NCBI GenBank assembly: GCA_049644265.1 | Contig: JBARRO010000107.1 | Location: forward strand, 1 to 14,448 | DNA length: 14,448 bases | Reading direction: 5' to 3' | DNA from: JBARRO01 sp049644265 | Lineage (GTDB): Bacteria > Bacteroidota > Ignavibacteria > UBA10030 | Shown here: in pieces, positions 6,771 to 14,263 of the stretch | Numbering within the stretch: position 1 is the stretch's first letter | Layout of the letters: each line of letters opens with the position of its first letter | Made by a program: the position numbers and the translations under genes | Notes under the pieces: model-generated | Told to the model about the DNA's origin: nothing | The model's database searches: none | What the model saw: the letters and a program-made list of their open reading frames with translations, nothing else

Positions 6771-8987
6771 ATGCGCGCTATCAAAACAATCACGCTCCTG
6801 TGTTCACTGGCCTCCGTCTCCTTTTCTCAGGGTGGAGATATTCGGGGAGTGGTCACCGACAGCACAACGGGAGAACGAATTCCGTTTGCGACGGTCATTA
6901 TCAGCAATACGACGCGCGGATCCTCAACAAACATTAACGGCTTCTTCCTCATTACGAATCTCCCTCCAGGATCCTACGAAATCCATGTAAGTTCCATCGG
7001 CTACCTTGCACGTTCGAAGAGGGTTGTTGTCCGGCCGGGGGAGGCGTCCATTGGGAACCTTGAACTCCCGCCGCAACCTGTTGAATTTTCAGAGGTTGTT
7101 GTTACCGAAAAAGGGAAGAGAGAGCTCACGGAAATCAATACGAGTGTCCACGTCATTGACCAACGGGACATTCGCGCGGTTCCTGTGGCCGTACAGGAGG
7201 ATATTTTTCGGGCGATTCAGATTCTCCCGGGCATTGTTTCGACGAGCGACGTGAATTCCCATTTCTACGTCCGAGGTGGAGCGGGGGACCAGAATCTCAT
7301 TATGCTCGACGGCATGAAAATCTACAACCCATACCATGCCTTTGGTATTTTTGGCGTCATTGACGCCGATATCGTGAAGACGACCGAAGTGTATACGGGC
7401 GCCTTTCCACCCGGATATGGAGGCCGCCTTTCGTCCGTGGTGAACATGACGACGCGCGAGGGAAAAGCGCGGGAGGTTTCCGGAAAAGCGAACATCAATT
7501 TTGTTTCTACAAAACTGCAGCTGGAGGGTCCGTTCGATGAAGGTACGCATTGGCTTGTCAACGGCAGAAAATCCATTGCCAATGCGTCGCTGGCAAAATT
7601 CCTCCAAAAAGATGTGCCCCTTTCGTTCTACGACGCATTTGTGAAAGTGACAAGGGATGACCCGGAGTCGCATTCGAGGTACGGAGTTCAAGGTTTCTAC
7701 AGCGGCGACGATCTCAAATCTGCAAATCCAACCGAGCCGGATTATCGATGGAGAAACCATGCTGTGGGATTTACGGGGGGAGGATTGATCCAGGACCGTG
7801 TGTTCGTCGACGCAGTAGCGTATGAGAACTTCTTCGAAGCGACGAGGGATACAAAGTCCTCGACAACTTTTTCTCCGGCGTCCACGAGAATATCGGAAAT
7901 CGGCGCGAAAGCCAATCTGACCCTCTATACCGATTCCCGGGACCTGTTCTTTTTTGGCTTCGAATTTAATTTTCCGATGATGGAGTATAGACTCATCAAC
8001 AACGCCGGAACACCGCTGACGCTCAAGAGCTCCCTGGTTGAATCCTGGGTGTGGTTTCGTTACCAGGCGCGGTTTGACAGGCTTCAGCTTGATGGCGGCG
8101 TTCATGCAGATGTCGGATCGTTATTCCAACAAACAGCAGGATTCGAGGCCTTCCAGCCCCGTTTGAATATGAGCTACACACTCGAGAACAACTGGAAGCT
8201 GAAATTGTCGTATGGCCGATTCAGTCAGAACGTCATTACCGTGAACAACGAGGATGATGTTATCTCGATTTTTGATGCGTGGATCCGCGTGCCGGAAAAC
8301 CTTCCAGCCGAACAGGCGGACCACTATGTTGTCGGTATCGAGGGAAATCTCCTGGAAGACCTTGTGACCACCGTTCAGGGTTACTACAAAAAATACGGTT
8401 CGCTTGTCAGCTACAACAGAGACAAGATCGATGCTCTGGATCCCGACTACGTGAGTGCGACGGGCGAATCCAAAGGAATCGAAACGCTTGTCCGGTTCGG
8501 GATTCCGGAAGTCGATGCGTACATCGCCTACACCTATGGGATCACGAGCATCACGTCCGGCGGGTTTACGTACAACCCCCGCAACGACCGTCGCCATACG
8601 CTGAATGCGCTCACAGTCTTCCATCTCCTCGAGGGATTCGACGTGAGCCTGCGATGGGAGGTCGGAAGCGGGTTCCCCTTCACGCAATCCGTCGGCACTT
8701 TCGACCGGCTGAGTCTCAATGATGTATTCCGCGGGCCGTATGTGGGAGATACCGGCTCCCCCTACACGCTTCTCGGCAGGAAGAACGATGCCAGGCTTCC
8801 TTCCTATCACCGGCTGGATGCGAGCGCGAGTTATCGATTCAGATTGGGACGGTTGCGCGGGTCGGCGGGGTTTCACATCATCAATGTGTACGACCATAAG
8901 AACGTCTTTTATTTCGACCGGAAAACTGGCCAGCAGGTGAACATGCTTCCGTTCTTTCCGTCCATCACCCTGAGCGTGGAGTATTAG
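6771..8987 (+). CDS. TonB-dependent outer-membrane receptor with carboxypeptidase-regulatory-like N-domain
   Basis: The 738-residue protein is an outer-membrane active transporter. Residues 1-20 form a signal peptide ending SVSFSQ. Residues 21-105 are a carboxypeptidase-D regulatory-like beta-sandwich (GVVTDSTTGERIPFATV, then DINGFF-like NINGFFLITNLPPGSYE), typical of Bacteroidota receptors. The plug domain spans about 118-230 (IQILPGI, FYVRGGAGDQNLIMLDGMKIYNP, then AFPPGYGGRLSSVVN). The rest is a beta-barrel ending in FFPSITLSVEY with the expected terminal aromatic residue. The open frame extends to 6603, but that part has no signal peptide and overlaps the peptidase gene, so the ATG at 6771 is preferred. 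At 738 residues it is shorter than many SusC proteins and belongs to the FecA-like/DUF4249-linked type. The DUF4249 gene follows after four bases. The substrate is unknown. Confidence 0.93.
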   Translation: MRAIKTITLLCSLASVSFSQGGDIRGVVTDSTTGERIPFATVIISNTTRGSSTNINGFFLITNLPPGSYEIHVSSIGYLARSKRVVVRPGEASIGNLELPPQPVEFSEVVVTEKGKRELTEINTSVHVIDQRDIRAVPVAVQEDIFRAIQILPGIVSTSDVNSHFYVRGGAGDQNLIMLDGMKIYNPYHAFGIFGVIDADIVKTTEVYTGAFPPGYGGRLSSVVNMTTREGKAREVSGKANINFVSTKLQLEGPFDEGTHWLVNGRKSIANASLAKFLQKDVPLSFYDAFVKVTRDDPESHSRYGVQGFYSGDDLKSANPTEPDYRWRNHAVGFTGGGLIQDRVFVDAVAYENFFEATRDTKSSTTFSPASTRISEIGAKANLTLYTDSRDLFFFGFEFNFPMMEYRLINNAGTPLTLKSSLVESWVWFRYQARFDRLQLDGGVHADVGSLFQQTAGFEAFQPRLNMSYTLENNWKLKLSYGRFSQNVITVNNEDDVISIFDAWIRVPENLPAEQADHYVVGIEGNLLEDLVTTVQGYYKKYGSLVSYNRDKIDALDPDYVSATGESKGIETLVRFGIPEVDAYIAYTYGITSITSGGFTYNPRNDRRHTLNALTVFHLLEGFDVSLRWEVGSGFPFTQSVGTFDRLSLNDVFRGPYVGDTGSPYTLLGRKNDARLPSYHRLDASASYRFRLGRLRGSAGFHIINVYDHKNVFYFDRKTGQQVNMLPFFPSITLSVEY

Positions 8988-8991
8988 GATC

Positions 8992-9909
8992 GTGAAACAG
9001 TTTGTCACTATCGGACTTCTTGTCTTGATGCTCGGTCTGGCTTGCAACGAGCCTTTTGAGCCAAAAGGACCATTCCAAAAGAAGATGGTCGTCTACGGGA
9101 TTCTGAATCCACAGAGCGACACCCAGTATGTTCGTGTGTATTCAACATACGACCCGCCGGGATTCGATCCGTTAGCAGTGGGGGAGGACACGCCGGTACT
9201 CGACGCCCAGGTGATGATTTCATTCGGCGGTGTTGCTGTGCAATTGCATGATACAACAGTCGCACGGGATGACTCGAGCCGGTACACAACCGGGATTCAC
9301 ACGTTTGTCGCCCATCCGTTCACCGCGAACAGTGGCGAAGCATATTCACTGACAGTTCAGTCTCCCACTCTGGGATCAGCCTCGGCGGTCACGACGGTTC
9401 CGGGCCACGGATTTCTTACTATCGGCAACCCGGCCATTCTTTCCAGTCCATCCACCTTTCCCAATGATGACATTGTGTTGACGATCAGTCCCTCCCAGGG
9501 CACACGAGGGTACCTTCTTCGGTTCTTTGTGGAATATGAAATTCAAACAGCCGGAAAGCCTCTTGGGCAAATTGAAGTCCCCCAATCTTCGCAGGGTTAT
9601 GCTCGGCTCACGCGGATTGGGGGCACGTCTGCAAGAACCACATTTTCGAGGGACACGTATGTCACGACGATACAGTCCGTCATCAGCGCCTACGGAGTGA
9701 ATGGAATCAGATTCACCCGGGCGATTTTCTATCTCCTGGAAGTTGACAACCCGCTCTACAACTATTACAACGTGGCAAATGGGTTCCAGGACAATTACTC
9801 CATCCGAACCGACCAGCCCGACTACACAAACATCAATGGTGGAGTCGGTGTCTTCGGATCGTTTGCTGTCGACACGGTCGTGGCAGGTTTGTCCCCTCAG
9901 ATCCGATGA
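8992..9909 (+). CDS. DUF4249-family lipoprotein, receptor partner
   Basis: The 305-residue protein starts with a hydrophobic signal of about 17 residues ending LGLAC, a lipobox with Cys18, followed by NEPFEPK. The body is beta-rich and fits the DUF4249 family: an early MVVYGILNPQSDTQYVRVYST segment, GEAYSLTV, a YYNVANGFQDN stretch and the late INGGVGVFGSFAVDT. DUF4249 lipoproteins are encoded next to TonB-dependent receptors in many Bacteroidota; by analogy with SusD they may cap the receptor and capture substrate, but this is inference. The start is a GTG at 8992 with GGAG ten bases upstream; the preceding receptor gene ends four bases before. The acidic residues close to the lipidated cysteine would be compatible with surface export. 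Confidence 0.82.
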   Translation: MKQFVTIGLLVLMLGLACNEPFEPKGPFQKKMVVYGILNPQSDTQYVRVYSTYDPPGFDPLAVGEDTPVLDAQVMISFGGVAVQLHDTTVARDDSSRYTTGIHTFVAHPFTANSGEAYSLTVQSPTLGSASAVTTVPGHGFLTIGNPAILSSPSTFPNDDIVLTISPSQGTRGYLLRFFVEYEIQTAGKPLGQIEVPQSSQGYARLTRIGGTSARTTFSRDTYVTTIQSVISAYGVNGIRFTRAIFYLLEVDNPLYNYYNVANGFQDNYSIRTDQPDYTNINGGVGVFGSFAVDTVVAGLSPQIR

Positions 9910-9921
9910 TGAATCGGATCT
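9899..9921 (+). terminator. Perfect hairpin over the DUF4249 stop codon
   Basis: AGATCCGAT at 9899-9907 and ATCGGATCT at 9913-9921 form a perfect nine-pair stem with a five-base loop GATGA. The TGA stop begins at the last base of the left arm. Only a short TTC follows, not a T-run, so it may reduce read-through into the next gene or protect the receptor/lipoprotein mRNA rather than be a classical intrinsic terminator. Confidence 0.45.
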
Positions 9922-9940
9922 TCAATCCGGTCCGTGGTGA

Positions 9941-10855
9941 TTGAATCTCCTTCAAAAAAATGGTAATTTCGCGTTGCAGGATCGAATCAAGGCCTTCCTA
10001 GGATTTCGCAAAAAACGGCTCAAGCCCGCATGGGTCTACATTTCGGGAGGGATCATTTGGCGCCTTCTGTTTTCGGAATCGGGTGCTCTTGTCGGTGAAT
10101 CGCGGGATGACAAGCGAAAGCGCGCCGAGTTCTTCTGTCTGGATTCCCAGAACGGCTTGGTTCGTTGGTCGCATCTGAGCCTCGACGAATCCTGGTGGAT
10201 TGGGATTGAAGCTCTGCACGGCGAGGTCCTGCTGCTTCACGGTTTCCTCAAACCGGATATGCCTGAGCACAGGAAGATCGTGGCCGTCGACCTCGCTTCG
10301 GGGCAAGTCCTCTGGAAGAACGACGATGTGACATTCTGGTTTGCCCACGGCGGAAAGGCCTATTCCTATAAAACGTTGTTCGAACGCCGCGTAGGATACG
10401 CATTCGACGTGAAGTCGGGAGAGCTCGTTGAGGAATTTCCCGACGGGCTTGACAAACTCGACGCTCTTCGGGAGGTCCTGTTCGGGAAGGGGGAAGAGGC
10501 TAACATGTTCTTCCCGAACATTCACGATCCACAGAACCCGGATGCGGTTATTTCGAACATTCTTCAGGAACAGCTGAAGAGTCATCGAATCGCGGGAAGC
10601 GTGGAATACATCAGTCTTCGGGGAAAACTGTTGTTCAATTTCTATGAAGATCAGAAGAAAACGGTGAGCGACCCGGTGACACTCACAAACACGTTTTGCA
10701 TCATCGATGTTTCGAGTGGTAAAACGGTCTTCACGGAGGTTCTCAATCACGACGTCAAAGCTCCTGTGCCCGACTCGTTCTTTGTCAGAGAGGACTCTGT
10801 GTATTTTGTGAAGGACCACAACACCCTGACAGCGCTGCAGCCATGGAAATCGTGA
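9941..10855 (+). CDS. DUF4905-like protein, probable beta-propeller
   Basis: The product is about 304 residues if translation starts at the TTG at 9941; a TTG at 9974 would give 293 residues. No ATG fits and no good ribosome binding site is seen, so the start is uncertain. The sequence has repeated four-strand-like units with patterns such as FFCLDSQNGLVRW, IVAVDLASGQVLW, YAFDVKSGELVEEF and FCIIDVSSGKTVF, the D-x-x-x-G spacing of PQQ-type beta-propeller repeats. The WRLLFSESGALVGESRDD and LLLHGFLKPDMPEHRKI segments fit what I recall of DUF4905, an uncharacterised family of Bacteroidota/Ignavibacteria. No signal peptide is seen, so it is probably cytoplasmic. Its 3' end overlaps the YjbQ gene by 13 bases, so they are probably co-translated. 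Function is unknown. Confidence 0.7.
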   Translation: MNLLQKNGNFALQDRIKAFLGFRKKRLKPAWVYISGGIIWRLLFSESGALVGESRDDKRKRAEFFCLDSQNGLVRWSHLSLDESWWIGIEALHGEVLLLHGFLKPDMPEHRKIVAVDLASGQVLWKNDDVTFWFAHGGKAYSYKTLFERRVGYAFDVKSGELVEEFPDGLDKLDALREVLFGKGEEANMFFPNIHDPQNPDAVISNILQEQLKSHRIAGSVEYISLRGKLLFNFYEDQKKTVSDPVTLTNTFCIIDVSSGKTVFTEVLNHDVKAPVPDSFFVREDSVYFVKDHNTLTALQPWKS

Positions 10856-11262
10856 CGGAAAGCATTCACGTTCCGAGCCGGGGTAACTCGGAAGTCATCG
10901 ATATTACGGATTCCGTCTCTTCGTTTGTCAGAAAGAACAAGATGAAGGAGGGAAACGTGACGGTATTTGTGTCCGGTTCCACGGCCTCCGTTACCACGAC
11001 GGAATACGAACCGGGCCTGACCAGGGATATCCCTGCGATGCTTGAACGGGTTGCGCCCCAAAGCATGCGCTATTCTCACAACGACACCTGGAAGGATGGA
11101 AACGGTTTCTCGCACGTCCGTGCAGCGTTGATGGGTCCTTCGATTACGATTCCGTTTTCCCGGGGAGAATTGCTCCTCGGAACCTGGCAGCAGATCGTGC
11201 TGGTAGACCACGACAATCGACCGAGACAGCGGTTGCTTGTTCTTCAAGCCATCGGAACCTAA
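10843..11262 (+). CDS. YjbQ/UPF0047 family protein
   Basis: The 139-residue protein fits YjbQ (138 residues in E. coli) along its full length: GNVTVFVSGSTASVTTTEYEPGL at 37-59, HNDTWKDGNGFSHVRAALMG at 79-98 and the hallmark GELLLGTWQQIVLVDHDNRPR at 108-128. The conserved polar residues Glu54, His79, Asp85 and His91 cluster in the known fold. Some members have weak thiamine-phosphate synthase activity and are annotated that way, but the true role of the family is unsettled, and no thiamine gene is nearby. The ATG lies inside the end of the DUF4905-like gene, and the PhzF-like gene starts 12 bases after its stop, so the three are probably one transcript. Confidence 0.92.
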   Translation: MEIVTESIHVPSRGNSEVIDITDSVSSFVRKNKMKEGNVTVFVSGSTASVTTTEYEPGLTRDIPAMLERVAPQSMRYSHNDTWKDGNGFSHVRAALMGPSITIPFSRGELLLGTWQQIVLVDHDNRPRQRLLVLQAIGT

Positions 11263-11274
11263 CTCTGAAGAGCC

Positions 11275-12198
11275 ATGAAACCCTATAGAATCAAGCACGT
11301 GGATGCATTCACGAGAACACCGTTTACAGGGAACTATGCAGGGGTGGTATTGGATGCGGACGGACTTTCGGACGAACAAATGCATTTGATCGCCCGGGAA
11401 AAGAACGTTCCTGAAACCGCCTTCATCCTCTCTCCAACCGTGAAGGACGCCGACATACGGATTCGCTGGTTCACGCCGCAGGAAGAGGTTCCCCTCTGCG
11501 GGCACGCAACGATCGCTGGATTTCACGCCCTTGCGGAAGAAGGAATGGCAGGGATGAAGCCGGAGGGCCAGCATTACTTTCGGCTCCAGACAAAAAGCGG
11601 AATTCTGAACGTGCGGGTCGAAAAGAACTTTCGCGGAATCACCGTGGAGTTCGAGCTTCCGCTTCCGGCGTTCAAGGTCAGGAAGAATCTTCCGGCTGTG
11701 ATGTTCAAGGCCCTGGGAATTACAGCAAAGGACCTCGAGAAGAAAATGCCCGTCGTATCCGAATCCTATCTCTATATTCCCCTCAAGAAACTCGCGACCC
11801 TCGAGTCGCTCAAACCCGATTTTCCTCTTCTTATCAAAGCTTCAAAGTTGCTCAAAGTTCTCGGAGTCTCCCTCCTCACGCTGGACACAGTGGAAAAAGG
11901 CTCGTCCGTGCACTCGAGATTCTTTGCACCGGCCGTCGGAATAAATGAGGATCCGGTAACTGGATCGGCCAACGGTCCGATCGGGGTTTATCTGTATAAC
12001 TATGCGGCACGGGCGGGATTCTCCGTGCGCCATCGGGACCTGGCCGACGGACGAATCGAATATGTCGGCGAACAGGGAGATGAAGTGGATCGGCCCGGCC
12101 GAGTGAAGATCCGCCTGCGACTGAATAACGCCATTCCGGAGAGCGTCTGTGTGGCGGGCGAGGCGATCACCGTAATGGATTCGACGCTGAGATTCTGA
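11275..12198 (+). CDS. PhzF-family isomerase-like protein
   Basis: The 307-residue protein has the two-lobed PhzF/diaminopimelate-epimerase-like fold signatures. The N-terminal lobe has VDAFTRTPFTGNYAGVV at 9-25, the catalytic Glu47 in NVPETAFI and PLCGHATIAG at 73-82. The C-terminal lobe has the matching RFFAPAVGINEDPVTGSANG at 215-234. PhzF converts a dihydro-hydroxyanthranilate intermediate in phenazine synthesis, but this broad family is found in organisms without phenazines and no other phz genes are present, so the substrate here is unknown. Length agrees with the family (about 280-300). The start ATG has a weak GAAGAG two bases upstream. It lies between the YjbQ gene and the membrane iron-sulfur gene, with gaps of 12 and 31 bases. 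Confidence 0.92.
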   Translation: MKPYRIKHVDAFTRTPFTGNYAGVVLDADGLSDEQMHLIAREKNVPETAFILSPTVKDADIRIRWFTPQEEVPLCGHATIAGFHALAEEGMAGMKPEGQHYFRLQTKSGILNVRVEKNFRGITVEFELPLPAFKVRKNLPAVMFKALGITAKDLEKKMPVVSESYLYIPLKKLATLESLKPDFPLLIKASKLLKVLGVSLLTLDTVEKGSSVHSRFFAPAVGINEDPVTGSANGPIGVYLYNYAARAGFSVRHRDLADGRIEYVGEQGDEVDRPGRVKIRLRLNNAIPESVCVAGEAITVMDSTLRF

Positions 12199-12229
12199 CG
12201 GATCACCTACTCTTGAAATCCAACTATTC

Positions 12230-14230
12230 ATGACTCCTCGAAGTATTACGTTCCTCGTCGTTCTGGTAGTATCCTTTGCCTTCTTCGGGTTCAGCGTTTA
12301 TCGCCTCATCCGCTCGTTGAGCATCGGCAAACCGGATAACCGGTTTGACCGTCCATTCCTGCGGCTGAAGAATATGGTGGTGGTGGCGATCGCGCAGTCG
12401 AAAATCTTCCGGGAACCGGTTGCGGGGACGATGCATGCGCTGATTTTTTGGGGATTTGTCGTGCTGCTGGCCGCGGTGCTGGAATCGATTGTGGAGGGAC
12501 TTGCACCCGGATTCTCTTTCAAGTTCCTTGGCCCGATCTATGTCCCGCTCGTGGTTGTTGAAGAACTATTTGCTGGACTCGTTATCGTGTCTGTTCTCGT
12601 GGCGCTGTTTCGAAGAGCGGTTATCCGTCCGAAGCGTCTTGAAGTTGACCGGCACGGCAAAATCGACGCCGCCATGATCCTGCTGGCAATCCTGTTGATC
12701 ATGGTCAGCATGCTCGGACAGAATGCTACACGCATGGCGATGCAGGGGCATGAAGATGGTCGGTTTCTCTCGGCCATGCTGGCGCCTTTGTTCGCGGGAG
12801 CAGAAGCGGGCGGACTCAACGTGTGGTTTAATGTGTTCTGGTGGACGCACATCGTGCTGGTGCTGGGATTCCTGAATTATCTTCCGTACTCAAAGCATCT
12901 TCACGTTCTTACTTCGGTTCCGAACGTCTATTTTTCTTCACTCAAACCACGAGGGGCTCTCAAACCGATCAATCTCGAAGCCGAGGCCGTCGACAAATTC
13001 GGCGCTGCCGATGTTGGAGATCTAACCTGGAAGCAGCTTTTCGACGGATATACCTGCACCGAATGCGGTCGTTGCACTGCCTCCTGTCCGGCCAATACCA
13101 CGGGCAAACTCCTCAGCCCCCGCCAGATCATTGTGGACATTCGTAAGCGCCTCCAGGAAACGGCGCCTCTTCTCGGTTCCCCGGACAAAGCAGTCTCCGC
13201 AAATACCCTTCTCCACAACTATATTACTCCCGAAGAGCTTTTCGCCTGCACCACTTGTATGGCGTGCGTTCAAGAATGTCCCGTGAACATTGAACATGTG
13301 GATGCGATCGTCGAGATGAGGCGCAGTCTTGTATTGATGGAATCCAACTTCCCTCCGGAAGTGCAGGTTGTGTTTCGGAATCTCGAAAACAACTTCACGC
13401 CGTGGGCCTTCCCCGCATCAGCCCGCGCCGATTGGGCTGAAGGACTAAACGTGCCACGAATGTCTGAGGCCAAAGATGCGGAAGTCCTTTTCTGGGTTGG
13501 CTGTGCCGGATCGTACGACAACCGCTACAAGAAAGTCACACAGGCGTTCGCTAAACTGATGCAGCAGGCGGGGATCAAGTTCGCGATCCTCGGGACAGAA
13601 GAAAAATGCACAGGCGATCCGGCACGGAGAATAGGCAATGAGTATCTGGCGCAAATGTTGATGAAGGAAAATGTCTCGACACTGAACAACTATCAGGTCA
13701 AGACAATTGTGACGTCGTGCCCGCATTGTTTTAACACACTGCGGAATGAGTACCCTCAGTTTGGGGGAAATTACACGGTCCTTCACCATACAGATTTTCT
13801 TGTCAAACTCTTGAATGAAGGACGGATTCGTGTGTCGAAAGAAGATGCCGCGAAGATTACCTACCACGACTCGTGTTACCTGGGAAGATACAACGACGTG
13901 TATGATCAGCCACGCGAGATTCTTGAAGCTATTCCGGGAGTAGACTTGGTAGAGATGAATCGGTCCCGGAGCAAGGGATTTTGTTGCGGAGCCGGTGGAG
14001 GAAGAATGTGGATGGAAGAGAAGGAAGGAAAACGCGTGAACATCGAGCGAACCGAGGAAGCTCTTGCCCTCAATCCGGATGTGATCGGAACAGCCTGTCC
14101 GTTTTGTATGACCATGATGTCCGATGGAGTCAAGGCGAAGGAAGCGGGGGAGAGGGTGCAGGTGAAGGATGTGGCAGAGATATTGTTGGATGCGACGAAG
14201 AAGGAACAATGTAGAATGAAGATTGACTGA
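12230..14230 (+). CDS. Membrane iron-sulfur oxidoreductase, ETF:menaquinone oxidoreductase (EMO/EtfD) type
   Basis: The 666-residue protein has a NarI-like membrane part with about five or six helices (residues 5-28, 67-90, 103-127, 147-162, 199-220), including His69, His207 and His223/225 as possible heme b ligands. Next are two 4Fe-4S motifs (Cys276, 279, 282, 286 and Cys340, 343, 346, 350), then two CCG domains as in HdrB. The first has Cys425, Cys460 in KCTGDPARR and Cys497/500; the second has Cys549, Cys585-586 and Cys623/626. The same order of domains is found in EMO/EtfD proteins, which pass electrons from electron-transfer flavoprotein to menaquinone during fatty-acid or related oxidation. 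The first CCG domain has CTG, which I recall as usual for this group. No etfAB genes are in the window. No clear Shine-Dalgarno site precedes the ATG. The last codons lie in a 22-bp tandem repeat. Confidence 0.9.
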   Translation: MTPRSITFLVVLVVSFAFFGFSVYRLIRSLSIGKPDNRFDRPFLRLKNMVVVAIAQSKIFREPVAGTMHALIFWGFVVLLAAVLESIVEGLAPGFSFKFLGPIYVPLVVVEELFAGLVIVSVLVALFRRAVIRPKRLEVDRHGKIDAAMILLAILLIMVSMLGQNATRMAMQGHEDGRFLSAMLAPLFAGAEAGGLNVWFNVFWWTHIVLVLGFLNYLPYSKHLHVLTSVPNVYFSSLKPRGALKPINLEAEAVDKFGAADVGDLTWKQLFDGYTCTECGRCTASCPANTTGKLLSPRQIIVDIRKRLQETAPLLGSPDKAVSANTLLHNYITPEELFACTTCMACVQECPVNIEHVDAIVEMRRSLVLMESNFPPEVQVVFRNLENNFTPWAFPASARADWAEGLNVPRMSEAKDAEVLFWVGCAGSYDNRYKKVTQAFAKLMQQAGIKFAILGTEEKCTGDPARRIGNEYLAQMLMKENVSTLNNYQVKTIVTSCPHCFNTLRNEYPQFGGNYTVLHHTDFLVKLLNEGRIRVSKEDAAKITYHDSCYLGRYNDVYDQPREILEAIPGVDLVEMNRSRSKGFCCGAGGGRMWMEEKEGKRVNIERTEEALALNPDVIGTACPFCMTMMSDGVKAKEAGERVQVKDVAEILLDATKKEQCRMKID

Positions 14231-14263
14231 ATGAAGAATGAAGATTGAGCGAATGAAGAATGA
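14213..14263 (+). repeat. 22-bp tandem repeat across the EMO-like stop codon
   Basis: Two adjacent 22-base units, 14213-14234 and 14235-14256, both start AGAATGAAGATTGA and end GAATGA, differing only at two positions (CT versus GC). A third copy starts at 14257 and diverges after seven bases. The first copy encodes the last five residues of the EMO-like protein plus its stop, so the repeat has either supplied or replaced the original gene end. Confidence 0.8.

Noticed and set aside
7089..8105. 338-residue open frame on the minus strand
   Set aside because: It lies entirely antisense to the well-supported TonB receptor, has no recognisable domain and reads as an Arg/His-rich shadow translation.
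8121..9047. 308-residue open frame on the minus strand
   Set aside because: Antisense to the receptor barrel and the start of the DUF4249 gene; low-complexity His/Arg/Val composition without family features.
9953..9961. A-run near the DUF4905-like start as a frameshift site
   Set aside because: The reading frame stays open through it and the downstream protein is intact; only the start codon is uncertain.
9998..11574. Two long minus-strand open frames (273 and 275 residues)
   Set aside because: They mirror the DUF4905-like, YjbQ and PhzF genes, all of which have clear family motifs on the plus strand.
11275..12198. Phenazine biosynthesis
   Set aside because: Only a PhzF-family member is present; no phzA/B, D, E or G genes are nearby, and the family is widespread outside phenazine producers.
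13445..14209. 254-residue open frame on the minus strand
   Set aside because: Antisense to the CCG domains of the EMO-like protein, whose cysteine motifs fix the true frame.
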